Origin: Globisporangium splendens
Taxonomy: Eukaryota; Oomycota; Peronosporomycetes; Pythiales; Pythiaceae
Direction of reading: 5' to 3'
Assembly: GCA_006386115.1 (NCBI GenBank)
Contig: VFIW01000010.1
Span: 186,001 to 250,000, forward strand
Length of the DNA stretch: 64,000 bases
The notes below the pieces were generated by a model. The model saw only the letters and a program-made list of their open reading frames with translations, made no database searches and was not told the DNA's origin. How positions within the stretch are numbered: position 1 is the stretch's first letter; every line of letters begins with the position of its first letter. This document shows, one piece after another, positions 20,568-32,426 of this stretch. The position numbers and the translations under genes are program-made.

Positions 20568-21572
20568 ATGAAACGCAGCAATCCGTTCGAACGGTTTGCA
20601 TTCGGTGGCAGCGCTAAAGCGAAGCGCGAGAAGGACGTGGACGATGGCGTCAAGCTGGAAACACACACGGACGCGGTGTCAGTGGCACCAATGAAGCACG
20701 AGCCGGTGGCTCTTGAAGCCTCAGTAGAGCCAACGACACGGGTCAAGTGCGAGCACGAGACAAAAGAAGATGGGGACGAGGAGGATCCACGGCTCGCGCT
20801 GCTGAAGCGCTTGATGCGCGCTCGTGAGAAGATGACGGCGGCGATCGACCAGTTTGGCACGCAAGCGTGTGTCGCGCCACGCGCACAAAGTGATGCGAAC
20901 AAGCGGTTCCACATCCTGGTCGCAGCGCTGCTGAGCTCGCAGACAAACGACAAGATCACGCATGCGGCGATGCAACGGCTGCACGAGCAGCTCCGTTTAT
21001 CGGACGGCAGTGGAAATGACAGCGAAGGGCTTACAGTGGCCAAAGTGCTCGCTGCGAGCGAAGCGCAGCTGGATGCGCTGCTCACTCCCGTTGGTTTCCA
21101 TCGGCGCAAGGCGCAGCAGCTCAAGCAGATCGCAGACACACTGCACGCGCAGTACAAAGACGACATCCCGCGTACGTACACGCGCCTCACAGCGCTGCCT
21201 GGGATCGGTCCCAAGATCGCGCGCGTGATCCTGCTGCTGGCGTGGAACGAGTCCGCCGATGGCGTGATCGTCGACACCCACGTGCACCGACTTGCCGGTC
21301 GTCTGGGATGGACGCGCACAAAGGGGGACAGCGAGAGAACCGCAGAAGCCACGAGAGAGGCGCTGGAAGAGTGGGTGCCACGCGAGTACTGGGCTTCATT
21401 CTCGCGCGCAGTCGTGGGCTTTGGCCAGACGGTGTGCACGGCGATCAATCCGAAATGCGCATCCTGTCCACTCGCGGATGCCTGTCCGAGTGCGTTTCGC
21501 ACAGCGAAAGTGAACAAGAAAACGAAAGCAACAACGAAGCCAAAAGCCGCATCCAGACCAAATGCGCTTTAA
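20568..21572 (+). CDS. NTH1: endonuclease III-type DNA glycosylase/AP lyase
   Basis: A single exon of 334 residues. The basic N-terminus (FERFAFGGSAKAKREK) could direct it to the nucleus. The core begins near 113 (FHILVAALLSSQTND). The helix-hairpin-helix LPGIGPKIARV carries the catalytic Lys216, and VDTHVHR the catalytic Asp236. The [4Fe-4S] cluster motif C-x6-C-x2-C-x5-C is complete at Cys290, 297, 300 and 306. The enzyme removes oxidised pyrimidines in base-excision repair and nicks by beta-elimination. The lack of introns contrasts with its neighbours. Identification is firm. Confidence 0.93.
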   Translation: MKRSNPFERFAFGGSAKAKREKDVDDGVKLETHTDAVSVAPMKHEPVALEASVEPTTRVKCEHETKEDGDEEDPRLALLKRLMRAREKMTAAIDQFGTQACVAPRAQSDANKRFHILVAALLSSQTNDKITHAAMQRLHEQLRLSDGSGNDSEGLTVAKVLAASEAQLDALLTPVGFHRRKAQQLKQIADTLHAQYKDDIPRTYTRLTALPGIGPKIARVILLLAWNESADGVIVDTHVHRLAGRLGWTRTKGDSERTAEATREALEEWVPREYWASFSRAVVGFGQTVCTAINPKCASCPLADACPSAFRTAKVNKKTKATTKPKAASRPNAL

Positions 21573-22039
21573 CAGGACTGCAGCATGTGCGATGAAGCAA
21601 TGCAGCCATGCTTGCGATGGAGGATCAGCTTGTTGAGCATTCTTGTTGTTTCGCTTTCCCTACGGTCCAAAAGAAAAAGTCAAAAGAGGGAAAGCAGGTA
21701 TCCACCGTACTATGTGTAGAGGAAAACTCAATAGCGTGAGATAATGCTGCATTTTGTCTTGTTTCTTTTTTCTTTTTCACCAGTTTCGTGTGGAATTCGA
21801 GTAAATTTACACTTGGATACGCTAGTACGATCTCGCCATCTCTTTCTTCTTCTTGCGAGTGTATGCTCGCGAGAGTATCCATTTTCCTTGTACTGTGTAT
21901 CTTGCTTTCACTTTTCTTGCAATCGCGGGGCTTGTGCGACTCGTTTCGTCACTTTGTGGACACAGAACATCCCAGCCTTCAGTATTCTCTAGGGTGCAAA
22001 AAGTGTGGGGTAATCGCTAGTCGCTTGTTCGATATTCGC
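21573..22039. other. convergent intergenic region
   Basis: It lies between the stops of NTH1 and the tail-anchored gene. T-rich and pyrimidine-rich runs are present, with no gene. Confidence 0.55.
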
Positions 22040-22618
22040 TTACGACGCATGTGCGCATACTGACAATATCAGCAACACACTGCACGCGACTGTGAGTATC
22101 GCCATCTTGGCAAGCGCCTTTTCCGTGACATCGTCCATCGTGTCGGCTTTCCGTCTCGTGCGCACCATTGCGCGGATACTCTGCACAGCGTGCGCCGAAT
22201 TCGGAGATACCGGCGCATACTCTCCTTGATGTTTCTGCGTTACTTGCGAGGACGATGCCGATGGTGACGACGTCACAAACGCGGCTTTGGCCAATTCCGT
22301 GAGTTTCCCAATCGAGCGCAGGAACTTTGGCTCGACACTCATCATGAATCTGCCGGCATCCTTGTGATCGTCGAACTGCTGCTGCTTCTGCGGATACCAG
22401 TTGCTGTTGTTGTTGCAGTAGTCGTGGCGTGCACTCTCTCTGTAGTACCCTCCTTCCTCTTCGTCGTAGACATCGTCGGTAGGATCGTCGTCTTCGTCGT
22501 CGCGACCGATGAGCGGCTGCTTGAGCTTCGCGACGTCGTCGTCGCCGTGCAAAACACCGTCGTAGCGCGACGGAGTGTACGGATACACGCTCTTGAAGCG
22601 ACGCCACACGACCTCCAT
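22040..22618 (-). CDS. tail-anchored membrane protein of unknown function
   Basis: A single exon of 192 residues from the Met before EVVWRRFKSVYPY. The N-terminal half is acidic (GRDDEDDDPTDDVYDEEEGG) with a Tyr-rich stretch. A short helical segment (FLRSIGKLTELAKAAF) lies near 115. The last 25 residues end in one hydrophobic helix (MAILTVACSVLLILSVCA) with only a few residues after it, the layout of a tail-anchored protein facing the cytosol. No SNARE or Bcl-2 motif is seen. Upstream in-frame Mets exist (to 22798), but the region between reads like 5' UTR. Confidence 0.6.
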   Translation of the reverse strand: MEVVWRRFKSVYPYTPSRYDGVLHGDDDVAKLKQPLIGRDDEDDDPTDDVYDEEEGGYYRESARHDYCNNNSNWYPQKQQQFDDHKDAGRFMMSVEPKFLRSIGKLTELAKAAFVTSSPSASSSQVTQKHQGEYAPVSPNSAHAVQSIRAMVRTRRKADTMDDVTEKALAKMAILTVACSVLLILSVCAHAS

Positions 22619-22995
22619 ACTGACAGTATATGCGAATACAATGGCGAGGGACAGCGGAGAGAGCGGCTGGGAGCTGGAAGCACGCGAGAGAACGTATCTA
22701 ATGAGCGCTTTCTTCAATGATGAAGGAAGAGAACGAGTATGCACTCGAAGAGAACAAAACGGAAAGACGTTCGCGCGACCTTTATTGCGGAACGACACGC
22801 ATAAAATCTCAAAATGAATATATGCGTTCTCTTTGGTGTGCTCCTAAGTTTCTTGTGCAAACAAGTGAAACGCTTAATGTTATATTTGATGTTATGAATC
22901 AGGAATCTGAGTTGGGCTTTGTTGCTGCAACATTCACCACTGGTGCACGTACTATCTTTGAGGAACTCGACGAATTATGAAAGCCTCACGCAGTT

Positions 22996-25032
22996 ATGGA
23001 GACACTGCAGCAGCAATTGCAGCAGTTGACGCCCGAGCAGGTGAGGCAGCTGCTGGACGCCAGCGGCCACGCGCAGCTCCTGCAGCAGCAGAGTGATCAG
23101 CAGTCTGCCTCTGAGCAGCAGCAACAGACGCCACAGGAGCGCGCCGCCGCAGTCCAACAGCAAGTGGAGCAGGCCAAGCAGCGCGGCAACGAGCGGTTCC
23201 GCGAGAAAGCGTATCTTGACGCCGTCAAAGAGTATTCCATGTAAGTGAACGTACGGTGGAGCGGACTTAATGCGGTGGGTGCGTGCTTATAGCTCATACT
23301 GTCTTGCGTGTGTGTATTGCTTTGTTCTGGTAGATGCATTGACCTTGAACCTCGGAATGCCGTGTGTCTGTCGAACCGTGCTGCAGCACATCTGAAGGTA
23401 CGAATACTATGACACCCTAGTTCCACATGCTTCTTGTTGTCTCGAGTGTGTTTGGGGTCGGTTTTGAGCTTCCTTATGCATTATTCTACGAATGCATTAT
23501 TATGTGTTCTATTGTGGTGGACACTTTATGTGCAGTTATGCGATTACCAGGGTGCGATTGAGGATTGCTCCAAGGCGATCGAGATTGCGCCGTCAATAAA
23601 GGTAAACCAGCTACCAAGTATCCTTGCCTTAATATGAGTTTGCAATCTCATATCCTATATTACTGTTTGATTTAGCCGTTGATGCGTAGAGCTACAGCGC
23701 ATATTGAGCTCCAGCAATTCGACGAAGCAGTCCAGGACCTGAAGACCGCTCTGCAGTTTGAACCCCACAACAAAGAATGCATCAGCAAGCTTTCAAGCAT
23801 TGCCAGTAGGCTGCGTAGATCGTCGCAGAGTGATCCATTCTCTGCGATCAACAGACGAGCGTTCGTCCAAGCTGCTCTTGTTGTCGCGACGCGCAACGGA
23901 TGGACACCCATCGCCGTGAAGGGCAATCCAGCACCTCCAGCATTGAACGGTCACACACTATTCTGCGCATCGGACCAGAAGATCTATCTGTTCGGTGGAC
24001 GATCCACGAGGGACCAAGAAGCACACGTGTACGTTCTCGACGCCAGCGACTTCAGTTGGGAGTATGTGTCCATGAGCGGAGCGTCGCCACCGACGCCACG
24101 CGCCTGGCATACTGTCTGCAGCATCCACGAGGCTACATCGACCATGTGCGTCTACGGTGGCATTTCGTCCCAGGGAGAAGATCCGCAGGTGCATTTGCTC
24201 ACATTCGCCAACCAGCATCGCTTGGATTGGCTTCCAGTCTCGAGCGTCGAGGGTAACATCCCAGCTCCACGCTCTGGCCACACGGCAACAGGTGTCAATA
24301 TCCCCATTGAAGACCATGTAGTAGGCACACACGATGTGTGCATCTTTGGCGGCCGCACGAAGAAAGGAGTTAGCTCAGATGTATACACTCTGCATGCGGC
24401 GAGATGCACGAACGACGGCGTGGGTCAACACTCGTTTGCACTCACGTGGGAGCAAGTACCGCAAGTGGGTCCGTGGCCATCTGGCCGCGATGGCCACACG
24501 ATGTGTTTGCTGTCGAATTCGTCAAAGCTTGTCTTGTTTGGTGGCAATGGGCAAAAGAATGAAGACAAGATGAACGATACCTGGGTGCTGGACACTGCCA
24601 CAGGCACGTGGGACGAGTTGATTTGCGGTGGTGACATTCCCCCACCGCGCTCGTATCATACGGCACACATTATTGGCTCCTACATGTTTGTCATCGGTGG
24701 ACGCATGCAAGATACCGAAGACTCGAACGTGTATATGCTCGATATTGGTACGTGCAATTCTCTGATCTTAACACGTTGGTATCGTCGGTAGAACTTGTGG
24801 GAATTTTAGACTAACTCTAGATCAATTTTGTTGTCTGGGAGTAGAATGTCGCGAGTGGTTCCGCGTTCCGATCCCGGAGAATGCAGCACTGGGTGCGCGA
24901 GCGTGGCATGCGAGCATTCTCACGGAAGACTTTAGGGTCTTTCTTCTCGGTGGCGGGACGTTCACGGGACCGCGAAAGGATGCCGCGATCTTAAATTTGT
25001 CGCAGTTTGCTGCTTTTTGCGATCACGCATAA
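22996..25032 (+). CDS. TPR-Kelch fusion protein
   Basis: Five exons (22996-23240, 23334-23397, 23536-23601, 23676-24747, 24845-25032) give 544 residues. A Gln-rich N-terminus (about 1-55) leads into three TPR-like helical pairs (about 60-175: AKQRGNERFREKAYLDAVKEYS, CLSNRAAAHLK, YQGAIEDCSKAIEIAPS, AHIELQQFDEAVQDLKTAL). From about 225 Kelch motifs follow, with repeated GG doublets and spaced Trp: LFGGRSTRD, CVYGGISSQ, CIFGGRTKK, LFGGNGQK, VIGGRMQD, LLGGGTF. TPRs usually bind chaperones or peptide tails, and Kelch blades bind proteins. The combination suggests an adaptor; the partner is unknown. Exon phases all agree. Confidence 0.75.
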
Positions 25033-25189
25033 GTTGGATGCCGCATCAAGAGCCAAACTTGAGTTTGTTTTTTCTCTTTCTGCAAATTTTGATAGGAATA
25101 TCATGGCGTTGATGCAATTCCTTCACACAATGTTCAGTTCGTTTACCTGTTACTATGAAATCCATCATGACTCGCTGATTCGTTCATTA

Positions 25190-26759
25190 TTACGCTGGTA
25201 CAGGTTGGGACGTCGGTGGCGACGTGTAAAACCCACTCATGGGAGTGTCGTCGCATTTCGCTTTTCGTGCGAATTCGTGCACGATCTGGTTCGAGCCGCT
25301 GAAATCGTCTTCCAGTCCGGAGTCGTTTCTGTGGTCCAGCGTCGGGTGGAAGAGCATGGCCGACGAGTTCTCCGGCTTGGGCTCGACGGTGCGGAGAAAC
25401 AACTGCGACGACTGCGGCGACGCGCACGTGCCTGGTTCACTCGCACCAGGGATCGGATCGCCGAGGATCGAGTGCTTGTAGTTTGCTGAAACACACACAC
25501 ACACAGTTAGACGCAACTTTGCAAAATGCAAAGAAACACTATGGCTGCATTTGGTACCCTTGCGGTTCTTCCACTTGGTCATCACAGCGTCGAGACTCGA
25601 GCAGCCATCGAGGAAGTTCGGGAGCTCGCCGCGCAGCCGGTTGTCTCGGAAATCGGATTCCTTCAGGTACTTGAGCTTGGCGATGCTCCCGGGCACGCGG
25701 CCTTCCAGTTTGTTGTCAAAGAGGTATAAATATTCTAGGTCCTCCAAGTCACTCAGGCGCTCGGGGATCCACCCGGAGAGGTGGTTGCTCGACAAATTGA
25801 GGAACTCGAGCGCCTTGCAGTCGCCAATGGAGTCCGGGATCGAGCCCGAGAACTCGTTGTTGCGCAACGAGAGGAACACGAGCGACGTCATGCGGCCAAT
25901 GTCGCTCGGGATTGGTCCGGACATGCAATTCCCGCGCAGACTAAGCTTGTGCAGCTTTTTCAGGTCGCAGATCGACTCGGGGATCTCTCCTGTGAGGTTG
26001 TTGTGCTGCAGCTGCAGCGTGCGGAGCTGCTGGAGACGGCCAATCTCGGTCGGAATCGATCCTGTTCGATGTATGCGCCGCAGTCAGTCAATACCGATAA
26101 CTGCTATAGGATGCAATTGCTGCAAGTGTGCAAATGCAAACCTGTGAGGGAGTTCTGATACAAGTGCAACTCTTGCAGTCGCTGGCAATCGCACAGGGAG
26201 CGCGGAATCGGCCCTAGAAAATCCACAAACACGCAAACATAGAGCAAAACAAGCGAATGGCATTGGCCAAAGGCATTGAGCAATGGTCGTTTCATACCCA
26301 TTCACAATGGCGGGTGGTGTGCTGACTCACCGGTGATATCATTGCAACTGAGATCCAAGCGGCGCAACCCAGGCATTCGACCAAGACACTCGGGGATCTC
26401 GCCTGCCGTCAGTAGAAATAAACACCTCACGTTAAGCGCTTCCACGACAGGCATTCTAGCAATGCGCACACATGCACACATATCTCCCCACCGTGCAGTC
26501 TGTTCTTGGAGAGATCCAAGACGCGCAGAAACGTGAGCCGCACGATGGAGTCCGGGATGCGACCGCAGAGCTCGTTGGCGGGCAGCTCGATGGCGACGAC
26601 ATGGCCCATCATGACGTCCACGCCGTACCAGCTCTCGACGTCGATCGTCGGCTGCTTCCATGCATCGCGGCGGCGCCAGCGGTCGCCACCCATCGCGTCG
26701 TAGAACTCGAGCAGCGCGTGGAGCTCGTCGTGCGGGATGGAGCTCTGGCCCTGACCCAT
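25190..26759 (-). CDS. LRR protein with N-terminal myristoylation signal
   Basis: Five exons (26759-26492, 26402-26331, 26213-26142, 26061-25558, 25485-25190) give 403 residues. It begins MGQGQSS, fitting the MG-x3-S myristoylation rule, then HALLEFYDAMGGDRW, an N-cap common in plant-type LRR proteins. About nine 24-residue LRRs of the LxxLxLxxNxLxGxIPxxI class follow (about 65-290). The 72-nt exons 2 and 3 each encode exactly one repeat. The tail (about 300-403) is Ser/Pro-rich and not repeated. There is no signal peptide or membrane segment, so it should lie inside the cell at a membrane. Function is unknown; a scaffold or sensing role is a guess. It converges on the TPR-Kelch gene with 157 bases between stops. 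Confidence 0.75.
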
Positions 26760-27384
26760 TGTGTCTGTCTTTCTTGCTTTGCGAGTCTCTGCGCGTCCTG
26801 ATGCAGAATGCAACGGAGCAATCGCCCAACTGACCCCTAATGCTTTGTGCTGTGGAGACCGTAATGCACTATGTGCGCGTGCGTCTCTGCCGCATTAATT
26901 GGAGGGGGGAAATGCGGGTATTTTTGGATCCCAGCTGCATTTTCTGTCGAGCCGCAACAAACAAACCTCAAAACTTCTCTCATTGGCGTCTTTCTGCATA
27001 CAAATTTTCATATTAAATTCTGTTCCTGAGAAGCTCCAACAAACGCCAGAAAGGCACACAAGCGTGCGCGCATGCATTTCACGCACACATTCCGCGAATA
27101 TGGCACGGAAATGCGCCAGTATGCATGCGCTGTGCAAAGACAAAAAAGAGCGACTTTATAAACACTTTGGGGGGAAGACACGATGACAAAAGACGCTAAC
27201 TTACGGGATACTTACTTACGACTTGTAGAGAGGAAGCCCCAACTATAATACGGCACTCCCTAGTGTGTGTTTTCCATGAGACTCGATGGAGGTACGTACG
27301 CGCATCTTCTGCGTGTACGTGTGCAGCATGATTTGCTTTTTGGTCGCTTGCTTACGCTTGAATATGTGGATATGCGGGGGCTTC
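26760..27384. other. intergenic region upstream of the LRR gene
   Basis: No gene seen. It includes the LRR promoter side and the 3' flank of the Ser-rich gene, which lies on the same strand. Confidence 0.5.
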
Positions 27385-28263
27385 TTAGAAAGTGAAACTC
27401 TCTTCATAAAACGAATTGACGCGCGTGGCGCGCGGCTGCGGAACCTCGGTCGTGTACTCGATGCCGTTGCGCGTGGTGATGGTGGTTGTCTGCCGCAGAT
27501 CGGGTGGGTACTGGTTGCTGCTCGCGACCACGGCTGGCGTCACGTACGAGTTGAGCGGCATGCCGGCGATCGGCTTCTTCTTCTTCTTGTTCAGGCTGTA
27601 GTTGATGATGCTGTTCTGGTTGTCGTGTGGCACCGGCACGGCGCGCGCGTGCTCGTCGGAGCCGGAGAGCGCATCGCGGCGTCCGCGGCGGTTCAGCACC
27701 GGGTCCATGGGTACGACCTCTATCCGCGAATCGGCCGTCGTGATCACGTGCTGCGGCGACTCGGTGTACTGTGGAATGTGCTGCTGACTCGAGAACTCCA
27801 TCTGACTGCTCTTCCGTGCGCTCTGGCGTACGGGTCGGCCATTAGCTATGACAGAAGACGACGAGGGACCGCCAGAATTCGTGAACGACGATTTCGACGA
27901 CAGCATGGACGACGTGGACGCCGAGCGCCGCAGCGACGACACCAGGTGGTTCACATCGAACGCGAAGGACGGCTGGAAGTGCGGCGTCTGGTCCGAGTTG
28001 CTGCGGTTGTTACTGTTCATACTCGACTCGAACTGGAACGACGCGTTCAGATCGACCGTCACGTCCGGATTTGTCACGCGGCGCATGCTCATGGACGCCG
28101 TGGATGAGTGGTCCGACGAGGGTCCCCATGTGGACGCGAAGCTCGGCTCGAAGGACGCCGAGGAGATCGTGGAGCCCGTGGGGGAGATCGTCATTGGCAG
28201 TTCGTAGTAGTTGGCGCTGCGCGTACTGCGCAGCACGGACGTCGTCATGCGCTGGTGGTCCAT
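27385..28263 (-). CDS. Ser-rich orphan protein, 292 residues
   Basis: A single open frame from the Met before DHQRMTTSVLRS. It is rich in Ser, Asn and Thr, with short islands (NYYELPMTISP, NPDVTVDLNASFQF, HFQPSFAFDVNHL). It has a Lys cluster (NKKKKKP, about residue 220) and a Tyr-containing C-terminus. No domain, signal peptide or membrane helix is visible. It is probably disordered; the spaced SRS and RRS motifs could be kinase sites. Codon use looks like its neighbours, which supports coding. No function is assigned. Confidence 0.5.
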   Translation of the reverse strand: MDHQRMTTSVLRSTRSANYYELPMTISPTGSTISSASFEPSFASTWGPSSDHSSTASMSMRRVTNPDVTVDLNASFQFESSMNSNNRSNSDQTPHFQPSFAFDVNHLVSSLRRSASTSSMLSSKSSFTNSGGPSSSSVIANGRPVRQSARKSSQMEFSSQQHIPQYTESPQHVITTADSRIEVVPMDPVLNRRGRRDALSGSDEHARAVPVPHDNQNSIINYSLNKKKKKPIAGMPLNSYVTPAVVASSNQYPPDLRQTTTITTRNGIEYTTEVPQPRATRVNSFYEESFTF

Positions 28264-30053
28264 TCGTGCTGCCGGCGTCGTCGTCCTATTGCAGAATCCG
28301 CACGCACAGAATAGAGCTGGAGTGCTTCGAGTCCTTGACGCGGCCACAATGCAATACAATTATTTCTCGTGGCGTCAGTCGCTTTCTTGACGAGACGCGC
28401 GGTCGTCGCCTTGTCAGAGTAACCGCAATAAGCCACCAAGACGCACCCACACGCACGTCGCGATGAACACGTCAGGTAGGTTGTTCCGATCGCAAAGCCC
28501 GTGCCGCCGCGTCTGTCCTGGCCGTATGGTAATGCTCGACTGACTGACTCGTGTGCTCGAATGCGGAAAAAAGACGCGTCTGCTGTCTGCTGTTGCTTCC
28601 GTGCACGTTCCTGTTTTCAATTCACAGGGACACGCTTATTTATATCCTCACGCAGAGAGAGAGAGAGAGATGGCGAATGCTGAGACCGAGTGCTGCTGGC
28701 GATGGCGCTTTCGACTGTGGAGTGCGGAGGCTCAGAGTGCCGAGGGGGAGTTGATATGCGCGATTGCACGACACAGAGCGGACCGAACTGCATGCACGCC
28801 AGTGTATACGGCAGGCTGTCGTTTTGTATGGGGAGGGACCAACGCCAATTGTACCCCCTCCCCTCCCCAAAAGGTACCGCCAACACTTGGTACCAGATGG
28901 CGGCACAAGATGTGCGGAGACAGGCCGCACAGAAAGAAGAAGAAAATAAAAAAGCATCCTCCATCCACATCCTGCTGCCAGAATACTGAAACTGAGAGAT
29001 ATCGCAAGTATTTGAAGGTATGCTAATCGGATATGCGCTGCGGATTTGTGCATTAGTATGAGGCGCGAGTCTTTGTTTCTCCCTCAATCCCGTCCCCTTT
29101 GCTTCCGTTTGTATTCATGCGGATGCGAAATGCGCATTGCTATCATACCTCCGAGGTATCAGAGGCGGTACCAGCAGCAGCGTTAGTATCTGGAGCTGCG
29201 ACTACGGTATTTTGGTGCAAGGCGAAAGAAATCGAGCGACGTCGTGGCTGCAGCGCTAGCTAATGTGGGTGTTAGAGGAGGAGGAAGACTTGCGTCGACA
29301 CCTTTCAGGCAGGCAATCGGAGGACTGCGCCGACGAAAACAAACTGTTGGATTGTGCGTGCGTCTCATTTATTGGGTCAGTGGCTTTCGCGGTGACGTTA
29401 TGCGCTTTCAATTTCGGCAGCGACGCTATGCTGACCTCTATGGCAGCAGTTGTGGAGTCATGTGGCCATTTCTACATATGGGCTGTGCCTGAACCAAGAA
29501 CAACTGGCAGCACTGCAGCTGCAGACAAGAGTTCGATTTTCGCGAGAAACGAACGCGAAATGGATACAGAAACGACCACAAAGAACCACAATATCTCAGA
29601 AAAAATGACAGTGCTGCACTGTCTTCTTGCAGCATCAAACGAGACCCGCAAGCGTTGTCCGAATCGTGCGATTACGGAAGATAGGCAATATGCGTAGGAT
29701 CAGCTGAGGGTTCTGTACTACGCCAGCTCACTACGGTAGGATTCTAGAAGGCAAAGTGTTGTCAAATACTGCGGTCCGTATGTCACACATTCAAAAGCAT
29801 TGGGAAACAAATATGCAATGTCGACACCACTGAGAGTTGCATACAATTAATTGGAGCGAGAATGAGGGTTGTTTCAAAAAGCATCAAGTGAACTTTCTGG
29901 TGCCAATATTAGCGTGGGGCACACTAAAGTAGCTTCTTGATTGGTTGGTTTGACTGCCTCGTCACTCGGAGCAGTCACTATAGTGAGTCCCATTTCAATC
30001 GAAGAGGTGTGCCACCAATATTGGATGGAAGACATCAACCACTGACAGCACTA
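28264..30053. other. 1.8 kb without a confident gene
   Basis: ORFs at 28553-29026 and 29263-29697 (+) have no family signal and are likely chance. An (AG)8 microsatellite is at 28654-28670. A near-palindrome ATACCTC-C-GAGGTAT is at 29145-29159. The right end holds the promoter of the Lys-rich LRR gene. Confidence 0.45.
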
Positions 30054-32130
30054 ATGATGGCAGCGAACGACGAGGTGAAAGTGACCAGCAGCAGCAGTGG
30101 CGCCGGTGCCGTGGCGGACGGGAAGCGCAAGATCAAGAAGCTCACAGCCGACAAGATCTGCGAGAACCTGCAGCAGATCACCAAGAAGAACGGCGAGGTC
30201 GACCTCACTGGCTACGGCATCGAGTCGATCATCAGCCTCGATGGGCTGCAGAACGCCACGAAGCTCAACCTGAGCCACAACAAGATCACCAAGCTCTCCG
30301 ACATGAAGCGTGTGCGGAACATCACGATGCTCAAGCTCATCGACAACAAGCTCAATGGCGAGGTACGTGATTGTGTGCAATGGCTGCTTTGTGATGGTGA
30401 TGCCGTGCTGCTTTGTGATGGTGATGCCGTGCTGCTTAACTGATGTACTGGATGAACGGCTACACACAATAGGGCTTGGCCGAGTTGCAGCACCTCAAGA
30501 AGCTCGTGATCCTGAACGTCGCTGAAAACCAGGTGACGCGCATTCCTTCGGAAGTGTTGCGCAATCTGCGAACGCTCAAGGCGCTCGTGCTCAATAACAA
30601 CTCGATCACGACGCTCGAATGGATCCCAAAGTTTCCGGTAAGTGCGCGGTGTAACGAAGAGAGTGGATGCGTTAATACGCTTGTATAACCTTGATTTGTG
30701 ATGTACATTGCAGGAGCTGAACTCGCTGATTGTCAGCAACAACCGTATCTCGCAATTCCCAGCTCGAACGATGGATCACCTCCCAGCTCTGACCAAGATC
30801 TCCATGTATGCAGCAGCGACTTGCTAAATAGTTCGATTATGTTTGCTTTGTTGCTACTACGGATCCTATACGAGTTATCTAACCATGGCGGTGCTTTTTA
30901 TTTCAACAGGTCGCACAACTTTCTCGAGGAGATTCCGGATTTCAGTGTTCTGAGTGAGCTCACAGAGTTGCGTCTTTCGCACAACAAGATCAAGAAGATT
31001 CCATTCTCGTTGGCGAAACTCAGTACGTTTGTGTTGATCACTTCTATGAAACCTCGGCATGTGTTTACACATGTGTTGTGGTTCTCGTGTAGAAAACTTG
31101 CGCGTGTTGGAACTCGGGCACAATGAGATCGACGACTGGGAAGGCATTGAAGCGCTGAGCAGATTAGAAAACCTAAAACAACTCAACCTGAGCGGAAACC
31201 CGATCGTCGGTCAGCCTTTGGAAGCGGTGAAGAAAGAGACAAAGCCTCAAAAGAAGAAGAAGAAAGCTGCGGACGACGAAGACGACGATGATAGCGATAG
31301 CAGCAGCGACGAAGAGGAAGAGAAGCTGACGGCAGAGGAGAAAGTGCAGCGCAAAGAAGCGAGACGACTCGATGCCAAGCACAAGCAGTACAACTTTAAG
31401 ATGAAGCGTCTTTTCCCAAAGCTGGTGATCCGCGACGGCCAGCGCGTGTTGGACAAGCGGACCCACGGGTACGTCGCGCCGCCGAAAGAAGAGAGAAAGC
31501 CGAAAAAGCTGGAGAAGAAGCCCAAGCGCAAACACGAAGACCGGGAGCAGAAGAAGGACAAGGAGGACAAGAAGAAGGTTGAGAAGGACGAGGTTGATGA
31601 GCCAAAGGAGAAGAAGAAGCGAAAGACCGATGAGGGCAGCAGCAACACTGTCGAAAGTTTAGTGAAAGAACCTTCAGAGAAGAAGAGCGAGCAGCCTGCA
31701 GAGACGACACCGCAGAAGCCAGCCAAGCAGGACGAGGGTATCAAGAAGGAGGTCGACGTAGTGATGGAGCCAGCTGCTGCTGCTGCCAGCGCTCCTGTCG
31801 TCGCTGATACGTCCAGCGCGTCGCTCGAAAAGTCCAAGAAGGACGACAAGAAGAGAAAGAAGCCGAGCAAAGACGACAAGCAGAAGAAGCATCAATCAAA
31901 GGTACGACTGATGATACTGGTGGATGGGATGAACCAAAGTTGTAAACGGTGTGTTGTGTGATTGCTAACATTGCTGTTGTTGTGCCTTGCAGGATGCGGC
32001 GAGTGGTGTGGTCGCGGTGAAGCAGTTCAACAAGTCGAAGAAGGACAAGAAGGAGCACCAAGCGGTCGACCTCACGAAGGTGGACTTCACACCAAACGTG
32101 GGCATGGGCGGATCGTCGGCATGGGATTAA
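30054..32130 (+). CDS. SDS22-like LRR protein with Lys-rich nuclear tail
   Basis: Six exons (30054-30362, 30473-30637, 30714-30805, 30910-31022, 31093-31901, 31993-32130) give 541 residues. Residues about 25-245 hold seven or eight SDS22-type LRRs (LDGLQNATKLNLSHNKI, LKKLVILNVAENQV, LTELRLSHNKIKKIP, LRVLELGHNEIDDWEGI). The second half is very rich in Lys, Glu and Asp (PQKKKKKAADDEDDDDS and similar), as in nucleolar proteins. A conserved-looking end, DFTPNVGMGGSSAWD, closes the protein. Splice junctions fall inside the LRR array at shifting positions. A nuclear or nucleolar role is inferred from composition; the ligand is unknown. Confidence 0.75.
30383..30436 (+). repeat. 24-nt perfect tandem duplication inside an intron
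   Basis: The unit starting GCTGCTTTGTGATGG occupies 30383-30406 and is repeated at 30407-30430, with a partial third copy to about 30437. It lies within intron 1 (30363-30472) of the Lys-rich LRR gene and leaves splice sites intact. It looks like a recent slippage event. Confidence 0.8.
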
Positions 32131-32426
32131 ATGCAACCACAAAAAAGCAGGCTGTCTTGAGTCTGCTGATAGAAAGTTCTTTGTTCATGTTGTCATTTCA
32201 TAATAAAGTGTTTTTTATATCTACAAAGTGTTTTGCTTGTGTGTGTGGTTGCTCGTTCGGGTGGTCCACTTGTCTACCCTCGAACATGCAACCTGGTGCT
32301 TGCAGCCACACAAGAGTTGCTGGATTAGGGCATGACTCCCTCTACAACTCGATATTTATCCGCACCAAAAATCGCACGGTCAAGACGACCTCACACGCAG
32401 GAAAAGAGAAGAGCAGACAAAGCACC

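Noticed and set aside
28553..29026. 157-codon ORF starting near an (AG)n repeat
   Set aside because: Low-complexity, Lys/Pro-rich ending, and no domain. The opposite strand has equally long ORFs.
29263..29697. 144-codon ORF
   Set aside because: No recognisable domain or splice partner. Codon use does not stand out from the flanking non-coding DNA.
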